From positions 326,279 through 384,307 of the forward strand of contig NZ_LMHT01000034.1 of the NCBI RefSeq assembly GCF_001429025.1: DNA of 58,029 nt, read 5' to 3'. The notes below the pieces were generated by a model, which saw only the letters and a program-made list of their open reading frames with translations, was not told where the DNA came from and searched no databases. The position numbers were made by a program, and so were the translations under genes. This document shows, piece by piece, positions 27,134-35,355 of this stretch. The number at the start of each line of letters is the position of its first letter. Position 1 is the stretch's first letter. This DNA comes from Phenylobacterium sp. Root700 (GTDB lineage: Bacteria; Pseudomonadota; Alphaproteobacteria; Caulobacterales; Caulobacteraceae).

Positions 27134-28342
27134 CTATCGGAGCTCGGCGCCGGTGAGGTCGCAATCCTCGGTCTTGGCGTCGGCGAGGTCGGCCTCGAGC
27201 AGGCAGGCGCGCAGGGCGTGGGCGTAGCGCAGGTCGGCGTGGCGCAGGACGGCCCGCGACAGGTCGGTGCGGACAAACCGGCCAGCCCCGATCTCCAGCG
27301 GCCCCAGCAGCGCGCCGCGCAGGTCGGCGCGGGTGAGCTGGGCGTCGATCAGCTTGGCGCCGCGCAGGTCGGCCATCCGCAGATTGACCCCGCGCAGGTC
27401 GCAACGGGAGAGATCGGCGCCCTGCAGCTCGACGCCCTCCAGATCCAGACCAAAGAAGATCGAGCCGGGCGCGACCAGGCCGCTGAGCTTGCGACGCTTC
27501 AGCGATCGCAGCGGGCGGAAGTCGACCGCCGAGACCCGCGCCGCGGCGCCGGCCTTGCCGTCGCTCTCGCAGAAGGCCTGGTGGGCGAAAATCACCTGGG
27601 CCAGGGGCTTGTCGTCGACATAGACCACCGCCGGTGGGGCCAGCAGCACGTCGGACAGATCGGCGCCCTCCACCGTGGCGAAGCTGAAATCCACCCGGAT
27701 CAGGATGGCGTGCCGCAGCGAGGCGCCCGAGAGGTCGGCCCCGGCCACGTCGGCGCCGGTGAGGTTCGCGCCGTCGAGCTTGGCCTTGATCAGCCGCGCC
27801 CCGGCCAGCTGGGCGTCGGTCAGGTCGGCGTCGGTGAAGTCGGTCGCCAGGGCCGAGGCCCCGGTCATCTGGGCGCCGGTCAGGTTGGCGCCGGCCAGGA
27901 CCGCGAAATTCAGTTCGCCCGGTCCGCCCGCATGGTCGAGATAGCGGAAGCCCGCGTCGCGGTCCTGCAGGGCGATGCGCCCCTCGCGCAGATCACAGCC
28001 CGCCAGGTTGGCGCCGGCGAGATTGGCCCCGCGCAAGGTCGCTCCGCGCAGATCGGCCCGGGACAGATCGGCCTGGCGCATGTCGCTGTCGCGCAGGTCG
28101 GCGCCGAACAGGATGGCGCGTTCCAGCTTGATCCCCGCCATGGCGGCCCCGCTGAGCTTGGCCCCCGTCAGGTCGGCGTCGCGCAGGTCGGCGCCTTCCA
28201 GCTTGAAACCCGACAGGTCGGCATAGGCCAGGCTGGCGCGCCGGCCGCCGGTTCGGCTGCCCAGATACCGCCGATGCGCCTCAAGCGTCTGTCGCAACGC
28301 CTGGGGATCGAGACTGCGGTAGAGGTTCGCGACTGCGGACAT
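27134..28342 (-). CDS. Pentapeptide-repeat protein with two linker-plus-array units
   Basis: The 402-aa product consists mostly of A-(D/N)-L-x-x pentapeptides forming right-handed quadrilateral beta-helices. Two non-repeat linkers each precede an array: residues about 21-36 (A-H-R-R-Y-L-G-S-R-T-G-G-R-R-A) and about 238-254 (A-H-Q-A-F-C-E-S-D-G-K-A-G-A-A-A), both of the form H-x-x-aromatic-x-x-S-x-x-G-x-x-A. No signal peptide or TM is seen, so it is probably cytoplasmic. Known relatives mimic DNA or scaffold proteins, but no role can be given here. A TTG at 28351 is an alternative start. Confidence 0.88.
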   Translation of the reverse strand: MSAVANLYRSLDPQALRQTLEAHRRYLGSRTGGRRASLAYADLSGFKLEGADLRDADLTGAKLSGAAMAGIKLERAILFGADLRDSDMRQADLSRADLRGATLRGANLAGANLAGCDLREGRIALQDRDAGFRYLDHAGGPGELNFAVLAGANLTGAQMTGASALATDFTDADLTDAQLAGARLIKAKLDGANLTGADVAGADLSGASLRHAILIRVDFSFATVEGADLSDVLLAPPAVVYVDDKPLAQVIFAHQAFCESDGKAGAAARVSAVDFRPLRSLKRRKLSGLVAPGSIFFGLDLEGVELQGADLSRCDLRGVNLRMADLRGAKLIDAQLTRADLRGALLGPLEIGAGRFVRTDLSRAVLRHADLRYAHALRACLLEADLADAKTEDCDLTGAELR

Positions 28343-28461
28343 GCGCACCAAGGGACGTTTGGGAGGTCCCCAGGATCACCCCGTCGCGCTTAAGGAACGG
28401 TTGCGGAATTGTGACTTCGAGGTGTCACTTCGACGTCCCTTTTCGGCCCCTGAGAGCTGAC

Positions 28462-29415
28462 CTAGAGCCAGCCCTTCTTTTTGAACCAGATGAACGGGGC
28501 GACGCCGCTGATCACCATCAGCACCAGGGCCCAGGGATAGCCCATCGCCCACTTCAGCTCGGGCATGAGATCGAAGTTCATGCCGTAGATCGACGCCACC
28601 AGGGTCGGCGGCAGGAACACCACCGCCACCACCGAGAAGAACTTGATGATGCTGTTCTGCTCGATATTGATCAGGCCGAGCGCCGCGTCGAGCAGGAACG
28701 AGATGTGGCCCGAGGTGAAGCTGGACTGCTCGGTCAGGGCCTGGATGTCGTGCTGGATCGAGGTCAGGTGGCCGCGACGGCCCTCGTCCTTCTGGAATTC
28801 TTGCGCCAGGGCCGCGAAGCTGGACAGCCGGCTGAGCGACACCAGGCTCTTGCGCGCCGTCGAGGTGATCGACTGGGCCCGCGCCAGATCGCTCAGCAGC
28901 GGTCCGAAGGCGGTGCTGGGCGGCCGATTGAAGATCGCCACCGAGGTCTCGTGCACCAGGTTCGACTGCTGCTCCAGCACCTCGGCCGAGCGCTCGACGA
29001 TAGCGTCGAGCAGTTCCAGCGCCGCCTCGCCGCCATCGGCGACCGGGGCGTGGGCGCAGCGCTCGGCGAAGATCGTGAAGGCCTTGAGCGGCTCGTAGCG
29101 GATGGTGATCAGGACGTCATTGGCGAGCACCAGGGTGACCGGCGTCGCCACCGGATGCGGCTCGTCGGCGCGCGCCAGCAGGGTGGCGGTCAGGAAGGTC
29201 GCCCCGCTCTCCTGATAGAGACGCGAGGAAGGCTCGAGGTGCTTGGTCTCTTCGCGGGTCGGAAGATCGAGGCCATAGGCCTCTTCGACCGCACGCTCCT
29301 CCTCGGCCGTCGGATTGACCAGGTCGATCCAGATGGCGTCGTCGCTGGCCCGCCAGTCGGCGTCGACGGTTTGCGGGACAAAGCCGCGGGCGGTCCGACG
29401 AAGCAGGTTCAGCAT
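28462..29415 (-). CDS. CorA-like magnesium/cobalt transporter family protein
   Basis: The 317-aa product has a cytoplasmic N-terminal domain, a long helix, and two C-terminal TM helices. The signature Y-G-M-N closes TM 1 (A-S-I-Y-G-M-N-F near residue 280), with the periplasmic loop M-P-E-L-x-W between helices and a basic tail F-K-K-K-G-W-L. It should conduct Mg2+ or a related divalent ion as a pentamer. Length is typical. Whether Mg2+ or another ion is carried cannot be told. Confidence 0.92.
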   Translation of the reverse strand: MLNLLRRTARGFVPQTVDADWRASDDAIWIDLVNPTAEEERAVEEAYGLDLPTREETKHLEPSSRLYQESGATFLTATLLARADEPHPVATPVTLVLANDVLITIRYEPLKAFTIFAERCAHAPVADGGEAALELLDAIVERSAEVLEQQSNLVHETSVAIFNRPPSTAFGPLLSDLARAQSITSTARKSLVSLSRLSSFAALAQEFQKDEGRRGHLTSIQHDIQALTEQSSFTSGHISFLLDAALGLINIEQNSIIKFFSVVAVVFLPPTLVASIYGMNFDLMPELKWAMGYPWALVLMVISGVAPFIWFKKKGWL

Positions 29416-29486
29416 GAGTCTCTCCGCGAGCAGCGAAGGTTCATGTGCTGTGCGGGAGGCCGGGCGTCAACGCCGGGCCTCGCCGA

Positions 29487-30170
29487 TCAGTTGGATTCGG
29501 GCGGCGGCTGCGACCCGGTCGCGGCCTGGATGAGGGCGGCGATACGGTCGGTGGAGTCGGCGGCCTGACCCAGCAGCTGGAGCGGACCAGCGCCCGGACG
29601 CACGACCGAGGCGACCTGGTTCGCAGCGCCCTGGGCCACGGCGATGGCCGCGTTCTGGGCGGTGTTGAAGCCGGAGCTGGCGGTGCGGAGCGCCGCGGCG
29701 TCCTGATAGATGAAGCCGTGGGTCGGATAGGTCGACGAGCCGAGGTCACGCACCGGATCGTACCAGACCTTGACCTGGGACCAGTCGCCGGTCGGCGACA
29801 CGTCGATGACGGTGACGTCTTTCTCGATCTGCCCGCGGGTCCCGCCGATGCGCGACCAATTGGCGTGGGTGATCTGGATGACGCGCTCGGTCAGCACCTG
29901 GCTGACCACGGCCACATGGCCCAGACGCATCTTGCCCGAGGGTTTGAACACCAGGACAGCGCCAGCCTTGGGAGAGACCCCGGTGTCGTATTTGCCGACG
30001 GCTTGGCGCCACCAGGTCCAGGCGTCGCCATAGATCTGGACGCCGGAAATCAGGCGGGCGAACGGGACGCATTGCCAATAGGTGTCGGCAACGGCGCCCG
30101 ACATAGGCGCCAAGGTCATAACCGCCACGGCGGCCAGGGAGCCAAAGAAGGCCCTCGGTCGTTTCAGCAT
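29487..30170 (-). CDS. Secreted CHAP-domain protein
   Basis: The 227-aa product starts M-L-K-R-P-R with a signal peptide to about residue 29. The CHAP (cysteine, histidine amidohydrolase/peptidase) domain has Cys34 in W-Q-C-V-P-F-A-R, His85 in L-G-H-V-A-V-V and Asn104 in H-A-N-W, the expected triad. It is likely to cut peptidoglycan peptide bonds in the periplasm. A C-terminal low-complexity Ala/Pro-rich tail of about 60 residues follows. The ATG at 30170 is preferred because the basic n-region starts there; an upstream in-frame ATG at 30188 is possible. Confidence 0.9.
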   Translation of the reverse strand: MLKRPRAFFGSLAAVAVMTLAPMSGAVADTYWQCVPFARLISGVQIYGDAWTWWRQAVGKYDTGVSPKAGAVLVFKPSGKMRLGHVAVVSQVLTERVIQITHANWSRIGGTRGQIEKDVTVIDVSPTGDWSQVKVWYDPVRDLGSSTYPTHGFIYQDAAALRTASSGFNTAQNAAIAVAQGAANQVASVVRPGAGPLQLLGQAADSTDRIAALIQAATGSQPPPESN

Positions 30171-30236
30171 GTTAGAGGAACTCCCCACGCAACCGCGTTA
30201 AGGACTAACCATCCCGCATGCGGATGAAAAGACTCT

Positions 30237-31337
30237 TTACGCCTGTGCGGCTGAAAGTCGCCGCGCGTCCCACGAGTCCGCCCACAACTTCATCCGAGCT
30301 CGCGCAGGCTTTTCGATGAGATGATAAGAGATCGCGGCCAGTGGAACGACGCCGCCAAGGAAAACTAACCACAGCCACAAGGGCAGGTGCTCGTCATTAA
30401 GCTGCAAAATCTTGGAGGCAGCATTCACGAATACAATCTTCCACGGCACGCACACCATGTAGACGGAGTAGCTGATCTCTCCGAGGTAGACGAGGGTCGT
30501 GTTACTAAATGTTTCAGTTCCTGCTTGCGCCGTGCGGGCCAAGAAGAAGATCACCGCGCCGAGCCCGGTCACGATTAGGGCATCTGGGGCGCCGTTCGCC
30601 GCGAAAATGACCACCGCGACTGTGGAAACCGCCGCGCCGGCCACCGCGGCGACTCGATTTTGCGTCGGCCGGGCCCGCCACAGGGCGTGCAAAGCGCAGC
30701 CATAGGCGAAGCAGGGAACGATCCGCAGCGCGCCCCACTGGATGGTCGCCTGGGTCAGCGGGAAGCCCGCCAGGGTCTGGAACAGCGCGTAGAGTCCAGC
30801 CAGGAAGCCGACCGCCAGGGCCACCGCGATCAGCGGCCGGTTCTTCAGCGCCAGGGCCGCCCAGGCGAACAGCGGGAAGGACAGGTAGGCGAACCACTCG
30901 GCCGAGATCGACCAGGAGGGATGGTTGAACGCCGCCTGCGGCGCGAAGCCCCAGGCCTGGACCAGCAGCAGATTGGCCGGCAGCGATTCCCACGAGAGGA
31001 TATTGGCGTCGACCGCGAACCCCGCGAGCTTGGCGCCAACGCCCAGGGCGATCATCCCCAGCAGGGTCGCCAGATGCAGCGGATAGACCCGCGCCAGCCG
31101 GTTCCAGAGGAAGGAGCCGTAGCGGAAGCGCCGCTCCTCCACGCTGGTCCGATAGACGTGGCAGAGGATGAAGCCGGAGAGGACGAAGAACAGCTCGACG
31201 CCGAGATAGCCCTTCTCGACGAACAGCGGCGTCGCGCCGGCGAAGTCCAGCTTCGGCCAATAATGGAACAGCACCACCCACAGGGCGGCGAAGAACCGCA
31301 AGGAGGTGAGCGGTTTGATGTTCTGAGCGTCGGTCAT
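30237..31337 (-). CDS. Acyltransferase-3 family membrane protein
   Basis: The 366-aa product has ten or so TM segments and the family start L-T-S-L-R-F-F-A-A-L-W-V-V-L-F-H-Y near residue 10, with the essential His; R-(x)-R-I/V-Y-P-L-H appears as R-L-A-R-V-Y-P-L-H near 80. Such proteins O-acylate surface polysaccharides or similar acceptors. The ATG at 31337 is chosen because the TM 1 signature follows. The 3' part (30361-30480) has about 49% GC by hand count, against clearly higher values in the 5' half, suggesting mosaic origin. Confidence 0.9.
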   Translation of the reverse strand: MTDAQNIKPLTSLRFFAALWVVLFHYWPKLDFAGATPLFVEKGYLGVELFFVLSGFILCHVYRTSVEERRFRYGSFLWNRLARVYPLHLATLLGMIALGVGAKLAGFAVDANILSWESLPANLLLVQAWGFAPQAAFNHPSWSISAEWFAYLSFPLFAWAALALKNRPLIAVALAVGFLAGLYALFQTLAGFPLTQATIQWGALRIVPCFAYGCALHALWRARPTQNRVAAVAGAAVSTVAVVIFAANGAPDALIVTGLGAVIFFLARTAQAGTETFSNTTLVYLGEISYSVYMVCVPWKIVFVNAASKILQLNDEHLPLWLWLVFLGGVVPLAAISYHLIEKPARARMKLWADSWDARRLSAAQA

Positions 31338-31470
31338 GGCGTCAGGCGTCCCGTTGCGGCGCCGTTCTCGGCGCCCCCTGCAGGGCGAGTGCAATTCATG
31401 CACCAGGCGAAGCCGCCCTAAACCCCGCGCGCACTCTGAAGCCAAAGCCTGACCACGAGGTTACGGCCTC

Positions 31471-31884
31471 CTAGGCCGCCACGGTCATGTAGCGATCCCA
31501 GAACCCCGCGGCCGGCTCGGTCTGCTCGACGACGTCGACCCAGAGCCCCGAGGGATCGAAGAACCCGAACCGCAGCTGGCCGAAGGGCTCCTCGGCCAGG
31601 GCGTAGTCGACGGCCAGGCCCTTGGCCAGGCAGGCCTCATAGGCCAGCGTCGCGTCCTCGACCTGCAGCTCGAAACACATCCCCTGGCCCGAAAACGTCT
31701 CGGGACCTGGAGGGCTCGACGGGTGATCGGGGCTCATGAAGGCCAGACTCGCGCCCTCGGCCTGCAACAGGATGAACCAGTCGGCCTCGAACACCACTTC
31801 AAAGCCCAGATGGGCGATCCAGAAATCACGGCACTCGCGCAGCTTGGGCGTGACGATGATCGGATAGCGGTCGACGAATTTCAT
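31471..31884 (-). CDS. VOC-family (glyoxalase/bleomycin-resistance-like) protein
   Basis: The 137-aa product has the beta-alpha-beta-beta-beta metal-binding fold of the VOC superfamily: F-W-x-x-x-L-G-F-E-V near residue 21, a central S-G-Q-G-M-C-F-E-L strand, and a closing F-F-D-P-S-G-L-W-V-D-V near 107. Substrate unknown. It is divergent from a TetR-family gene with a 17-bp palindrome between them, so it is the probable target of that regulator. Confidence 0.9.
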   Translation of the reverse strand: MKFVDRYPIIVTPKLRECRDFWIAHLGFEVVFEADWFILLQAEGASLAFMSPDHPSSPPGPETFSGQGMCFELQVEDATLAYEACLAKGLAVDYALAEEPFGQLRFGFFDPSGLWVDVVEQTEPAAGFWDRYMTVAA

Positions 31885-31921
31885 GGCGCTTCTCCTTGAT
31901 CAGCTCCCAGATCGAGTTAAG

Positions 31922-31938
31922 ATACAGACAGTCTGTAT
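31922..31938. promoter_or_regulatory. Perfect operator palindrome between the VOC and TetR genes
   Basis: ATACAGAC-A-GTCTGTAT is a perfect 8+1+8 inverted repeat 37 bp from the VOC start and 17 bp before the TetR-family start. Its length and position fit a TetR-family operator controlling both genes. Confidence 0.85.
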
Positions 31939-31955
31939 GTCAAACGGAGATCTCG

Positions 31956-32552
31956 ATGGGCGTGAAGGCGGAGCGGGCGTCAGCCACGCGCGCGGCGCTG
32001 CTGGCCGCCGCCCGGGACCTGTTCGCGACGGTGGGTTACGCGGCGACCGGCACCGAGACGATCCTGGCCGCCGCCGGCGTGACCCGCGGGGCGCTCTATC
32101 ACCACTTCGCCGACAAGCGGGCGCTGTTCGCCGCGGTCTGCGAGACGCTGCACGTCGAGGCGCAAGCGGTCATCGAGACCGACGCCGACGCCGCGCCGAG
32201 CGCCTTCGACGGCCTGATCGCCGGCTGCCTGGGTTTCCTGGACTTCATGGTGCGCCCCGAGGTCCGCCGCATCCTGATCCTCGACGCCCCCAGCGTGCTG
32301 GGCTGGGCGGCCTGGAACGAGATGGACCGCCGTCACGGATTTGGGCTGCTGATCGAGGGCGTCCAGGCCGCGGTGGATGAGGGCGGGCTGAAGGGCGATC
32401 CGCTGACCCTGGCGGTGATGATCAACGGCGCGCTGAATTACGGCGTGGTCTGGGCCGGACAATCTGAAGACGCCGACGCGCTGAAACAGCTGAAATCCAG
32501 CTTCGTCCATATGATGGAAACGCTGAGATACAAGTCCCCCGAAGACAACTAA
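31956..32552 (+). CDS. TetR-family transcriptional regulator
   Basis: The 198-aa product has a TetR helix-turn-helix at about residues 8-52 (T-R-A-A-L-L-A-A-A-R-D-L-F, G-V-T-R-G-A-L-Y-H-H-F-A-D-K) and a ligand-binding C-terminal domain with D-A-P-S-V-L-G-W near 110. The ATG at 31956 is chosen because CGGAGA precedes it and the operator palindrome lies upstream. It probably represses itself and the divergent VOC gene. Confidence 0.93.
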   Translation: MGVKAERASATRAALLAAARDLFATVGYAATGTETILAAAGVTRGALYHHFADKRALFAAVCETLHVEAQAVIETDADAAPSAFDGLIAGCLGFLDFMVRPEVRRILILDAPSVLGWAAWNEMDRRHGFGLLIEGVQAAVDEGGLKGDPLTLAVMINGALNYGVVWAGQSEDADALKQLKSSFVHMMETLRYKSPEDN

Positions 32553-32648
32553 AAGCTCAACGATCAGAGGGCTTAAGCCCCATCGGCCTCTATTCGTCGG
32601 CGCAGGATGCGTTAGAAACTTCCTCCCAACAAACCTGAGAGGACCCCG

Positions 32649-33458
32649 ATGGAAGCCCTTATGACCCTTGCAGCGGATCCGGCCGTTTGGGCCGCGCTGA
32701 TCACGCTGATCGTCATGGAAGTGGTCCTCGGGATCGACAACCTGGTCTTCATCTCGATCCTGTCGAACAAGCTGCCGCCTGAACAACGCACCAAGGCGCG
32801 CCGCATCGGCATCAGCCTGGCGCTGATCATGCGGCTGGGCCTGCTCTCCACCCTGGCCTTCATCGTCGGCCTGACCGCGCCGGTGTTCGAACTGCCCTGG
32901 CACGGGGCGCTGGACGAGCACGGCAAGCCGGGCTGGGAACTGGCCTTCTCGTGGCGCGACCTGATCCTGATCGCCGGCGGCCTGTTCCTGATCTGGAAGG
33001 CGACCACCGAGATCCACCACAGCGTCGACCCGCAGGACTCCGACAGCAGCCTCGATAAGCAGTCGCCGATCGCCATGAACTTCGGCGCGGCGATCATCCA
33101 GATCCTGCTGCTGGACCTGGTGTTCTCGATCGACTCGATCCTGACCGCCGTGGGCATGACCGACCACCTGCCGGTGATGATCATCGCCGTGGTCTTCGCG
33201 GTCGGCGTGATGATGGTCGCGGCCGATCCGCTGGCCGACTTCATCAACAACAACCCGACCGTGGTGATGCTGGCGCTCGGCTTCCTGCTGATGATCGGCG
33301 CCACCCTGATCGCCGACGGCTTCGGCGTGCACGTGCCGAAGGGCTACATCTACGCGGCCATGGCCTTCTCGGGTCTGGTCGAGGGTCTGAACATGGCCAG
33401 TCGGGCGGCGGCGAAGAAACGCAGCCTCTCGGGCCAAACCCCTGATAAGCTGCACTAA
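32649..33458 (+). CDS. TerC-family integral membrane protein
   Basis: The 269-aa product carries the TerC motifs [12 protein letters not shown] near residue 24 and D-L-V-F-S-I-D-S-I near 155, each with an acidic residue inside a TM helix, and about seven TM segments. The family is linked to metal (Mn2+) efflux and envelope homeostasis, but the substrate here is unknown. GAGAGG precedes the ATG. A long hairpin follows the gene. Confidence 0.92.
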   Translation: MEALMTLAADPAVWAALITLIVMEVVLGIDNLVFISILSNKLPPEQRTKARRIGISLALIMRLGLLSTLAFIVGLTAPVFELPWHGALDEHGKPGWELAFSWRDLILIAGGLFLIWKATTEIHHSVDPQDSDSSLDKQSPIAMNFGAAIIQILLLDLVFSIDSILTAVGMTDHLPVMIIAVVFAVGVMMVAADPLADFINNNPTVVMLALGFLLMIGATLIADGFGVHVPKGYIYAAMAFSGLVEGLNMASRAAAKKRSLSGQTPDKLH

Positions 33459-33459
33459 G

Positions 33460-33510
33460 GATCTGATCTCGGGGGCGGGCGATCATTTTTCCGCCCGTCC
33501 CCGTCAGATC
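33460..33510 (+). terminator. Long imperfect hairpin after terC
   Basis: GATCTGA ... GGGG-GCGGGCG pairs with CGCCCG-TCCCC ... TCAGATC around a loop containing TTTTT. It begins at the last base of the terC intergenic region and is a probable terminator or processing hairpin, although the T run lies in the loop rather than after the stem. Confidence 0.55.
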
Positions 33511-33574
33511 TCGAAGAACTGATTTAGAACAATAGATTAGGGGCGGCCCATTTCGGCCGCTACGGAAGCGCCAT

Positions 33575-35221
33575 TTGAACCAGCCGCACGTCCATAGTGA
33601 CGAGGAGCGTCGGCTGACGCTCATCTCCGTGATGATCGTCTTCCTGCTGGCCGCCATGAGCCAGACGGTCATCGCCACCGCCATGCCCCGCATCGTCGGC
33701 GACCTATCGGGCCTGAACCTCTACGCCTGGGCCACCACCGCCTATCTGCTGGCCTCCACCGTCATGGTGCCGATCTGGGGGAAGCTGGGCGACCTCTACG
33801 GCCGCAAACCCATTCTGCTGGCCGGCATCGGCCTGTTCCTGGCCGGGTCCTGGCTGGCCGGCCTGTCGGGAGAGTTCGGCGACCTGCCGCTGATCGGCGG
33901 CGGCATGACCCAGCTGATCACCTTCCGCGCCGTCCAGGGGATGGGCGGCGGGGCGCTGTTCACCACCGCCTTCGCCATTCTCGCCGACCTGTTCGCGCCG
34001 CGCGAACGGGCGAAGTTCTCAGGCCTGTTCGGCTCGGTGTTCGGGGTGGCCAGCATCTTCGGCCCGGTGATCGGCGGCTTCTTCACCGACCACGGGACGG
34101 TGACCATCGCCGGCCATCTGGTCGCCGGCTGGCGCTGGGTGTTCTTCTTCAACGTGCCGTTCGCCGCGGCCGCCATCGCCATGATCCTCTGGAAGATGCC
34201 CACCCTGCCGCGTCGCGGCGGCGGCGGCATCGACTGGTTCGGCGCGGGCCTGATCATCGCGGCCTTCGTGCCGCTGCTGCTGGCCATCACCTGGGGTGGG
34301 CGCGAGCACCCCTGGGGATCGCCGCTGATCCTGGGCATGCTGGCCTGGTCGGCCGCCGCCCTGATCGCCTTCGTCTATATAGAGACCAAGGTCCGCGAAC
34401 CGATCCTGCCGCTGGACCTGTTCTCCAACCGCACCTTCGTCACCGCCAACGGCGCGGCCTTCGTCTATTCGATGGCCTTCATGGGGGTGTCGAGCTTCCT
34501 GCCGCTCTACATGCAGGTCGGCCTCGACTATCCGGCCACCAAGAGCGGCCTGACCATGCTGGCCCTGATGGGCGGCTTCATCTTCTCCTCGACGGTCGGC
34601 GGTCAGCTAGTCACCCGCACCGGCCACTTCAAGCCGTTCATGGTCGGCGGCGGGGCCATGCTGCTGCTGGGGGCGGGCCTGCTGTGCCTGATCGGTCCCG
34701 ACACCACCACGGCCGATCTGGCCTGGCGGCTGCTGATCTTCGGCATCGGGCTGGGACCAGGGCAGAGCCTGTTCAGCCTGGCGGTGCAGAACGCCGTGCC
34801 GTTCCATCAGCTGGGGGTGGCGACCTCGTCCAGCCAGTTCGTCCGGCAGATCGGCTCGACCATGGGGGTCGCCCTGTTCGGCGCCCTGCTGACCGCGGGC
34901 CTGGCCAGCGAACTAGACCGCCACGCCGCCGAGCACCCGGCCGCCCAGGTCCGCAAGCTCGACCTCGGCGACCTGCAGAAGATGGCGCTGGAAAAGACCC
35001 TGCACCCGGAACTGGCGGCGGCCCGCGCCGCCGACCCGGTCGCCGTCGAGATGGAGCGCACCGTCCGCGAGAGCTTCTCGGTGGCCATCGTCCACGGGAT
35101 GATCTTCAGCCTGGTGGTGCTGATCGCAGGCTTCGTCCTGATGCTGATGGTCCCCGGCGCGCCGCTGCGCGAGCGGCCGACCGGGCCACCGGCGGAGGCC
35201 GCGGCCGAGGCCGCGGAGTAG
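33575..35221 (+). CDS. DHA2-family MFS multidrug exporter
   Basis: The 548-aa product fits the 14-TM drug:H+ antiporter (DHA2) family: the first helix ends with A-M-S-Q-T-V-I-A-T-A-M-P-R-I, motif A is G-K-L-G-D-L-Y-G-R-K-P near residue 70, and motif C-like glycines follow in helix 5 (G-P-V-I-G-G). The start codon is TTG with GGAAG before it; no nearby ATG opens the same frame. The C-terminal loop and tail are Ala/Glu rich. Its substrates are not known. It converges with priA across a large inverted repeat. Confidence 0.93.
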   Translation: MNQPHVHSDEERRLTLISVMIVFLLAAMSQTVIATAMPRIVGDLSGLNLYAWATTAYLLASTVMVPIWGKLGDLYGRKPILLAGIGLFLAGSWLAGLSGEFGDLPLIGGGMTQLITFRAVQGMGGGALFTTAFAILADLFAPRERAKFSGLFGSVFGVASIFGPVIGGFFTDHGTVTIAGHLVAGWRWVFFFNVPFAAAAIAMILWKMPTLPRRGGGGIDWFGAGLIIAAFVPLLLAITWGGREHPWGSPLILGMLAWSAAALIAFVYIETKVREPILPLDLFSNRTFVTANGAAFVYSMAFMGVSSFLPLYMQVGLDYPATKSGLTMLALMGGFIFSSTVGGQLVTRTGHFKPFMVGGGAMLLLGAGLLCLIGPDTTTADLAWRLLIFGIGLGPGQSLFSLAVQNAVPFHQLGVATSSSQFVRQIGSTMGVALFGALLTAGLASELDRHAAEHPAAQVRKLDLGDLQKMALEKTLHPELAAARAADPVAVEMERTVRESFSVAIVHGMIFSLVVLIAGFVLMLMVPGAPLRERPTGPPAEAAAEAAE

Positions 35222-35222
35222 G

Positions 35223-35352
35223 CCCACAACTCGTCATCCTCCGGTCAGCCGCAGGCTGATCCGGGGGACCCAAGCGGCCTGGCAAGTTCTGCAACTCAGC
35301 TTGGGTCCCCCGGATCGTCTTTCAGACGACCGGAGGATGACAAAGCTGTGGG
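35223..35352. repeat. 130-bp inverted repeat between convergent genes
   Basis: The left arm (35223-35276) and right arm (35298-35352) pair over CCCACA, GTCATCCTCCGGTC and GATCCGGGGGACCCAAGC. Each arm also contains its own small hairpin (CAGCC/GGCTG, CGTCT/AGACG), so the arms differ only in the inner loops. It sits between the convergent exporter and priA genes and is likely a repeat-family element and two-way terminator. Confidence 0.9.
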
Positions 35353-35355
35353 CGC

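Noticed and set aside
32569..32580. GGGCTTAAGCCC palindrome upstream of terC as an operator
   Set aside because: A single 12-bp palindrome without a second site or linked regulator; could be chance in GC-rich DNA.
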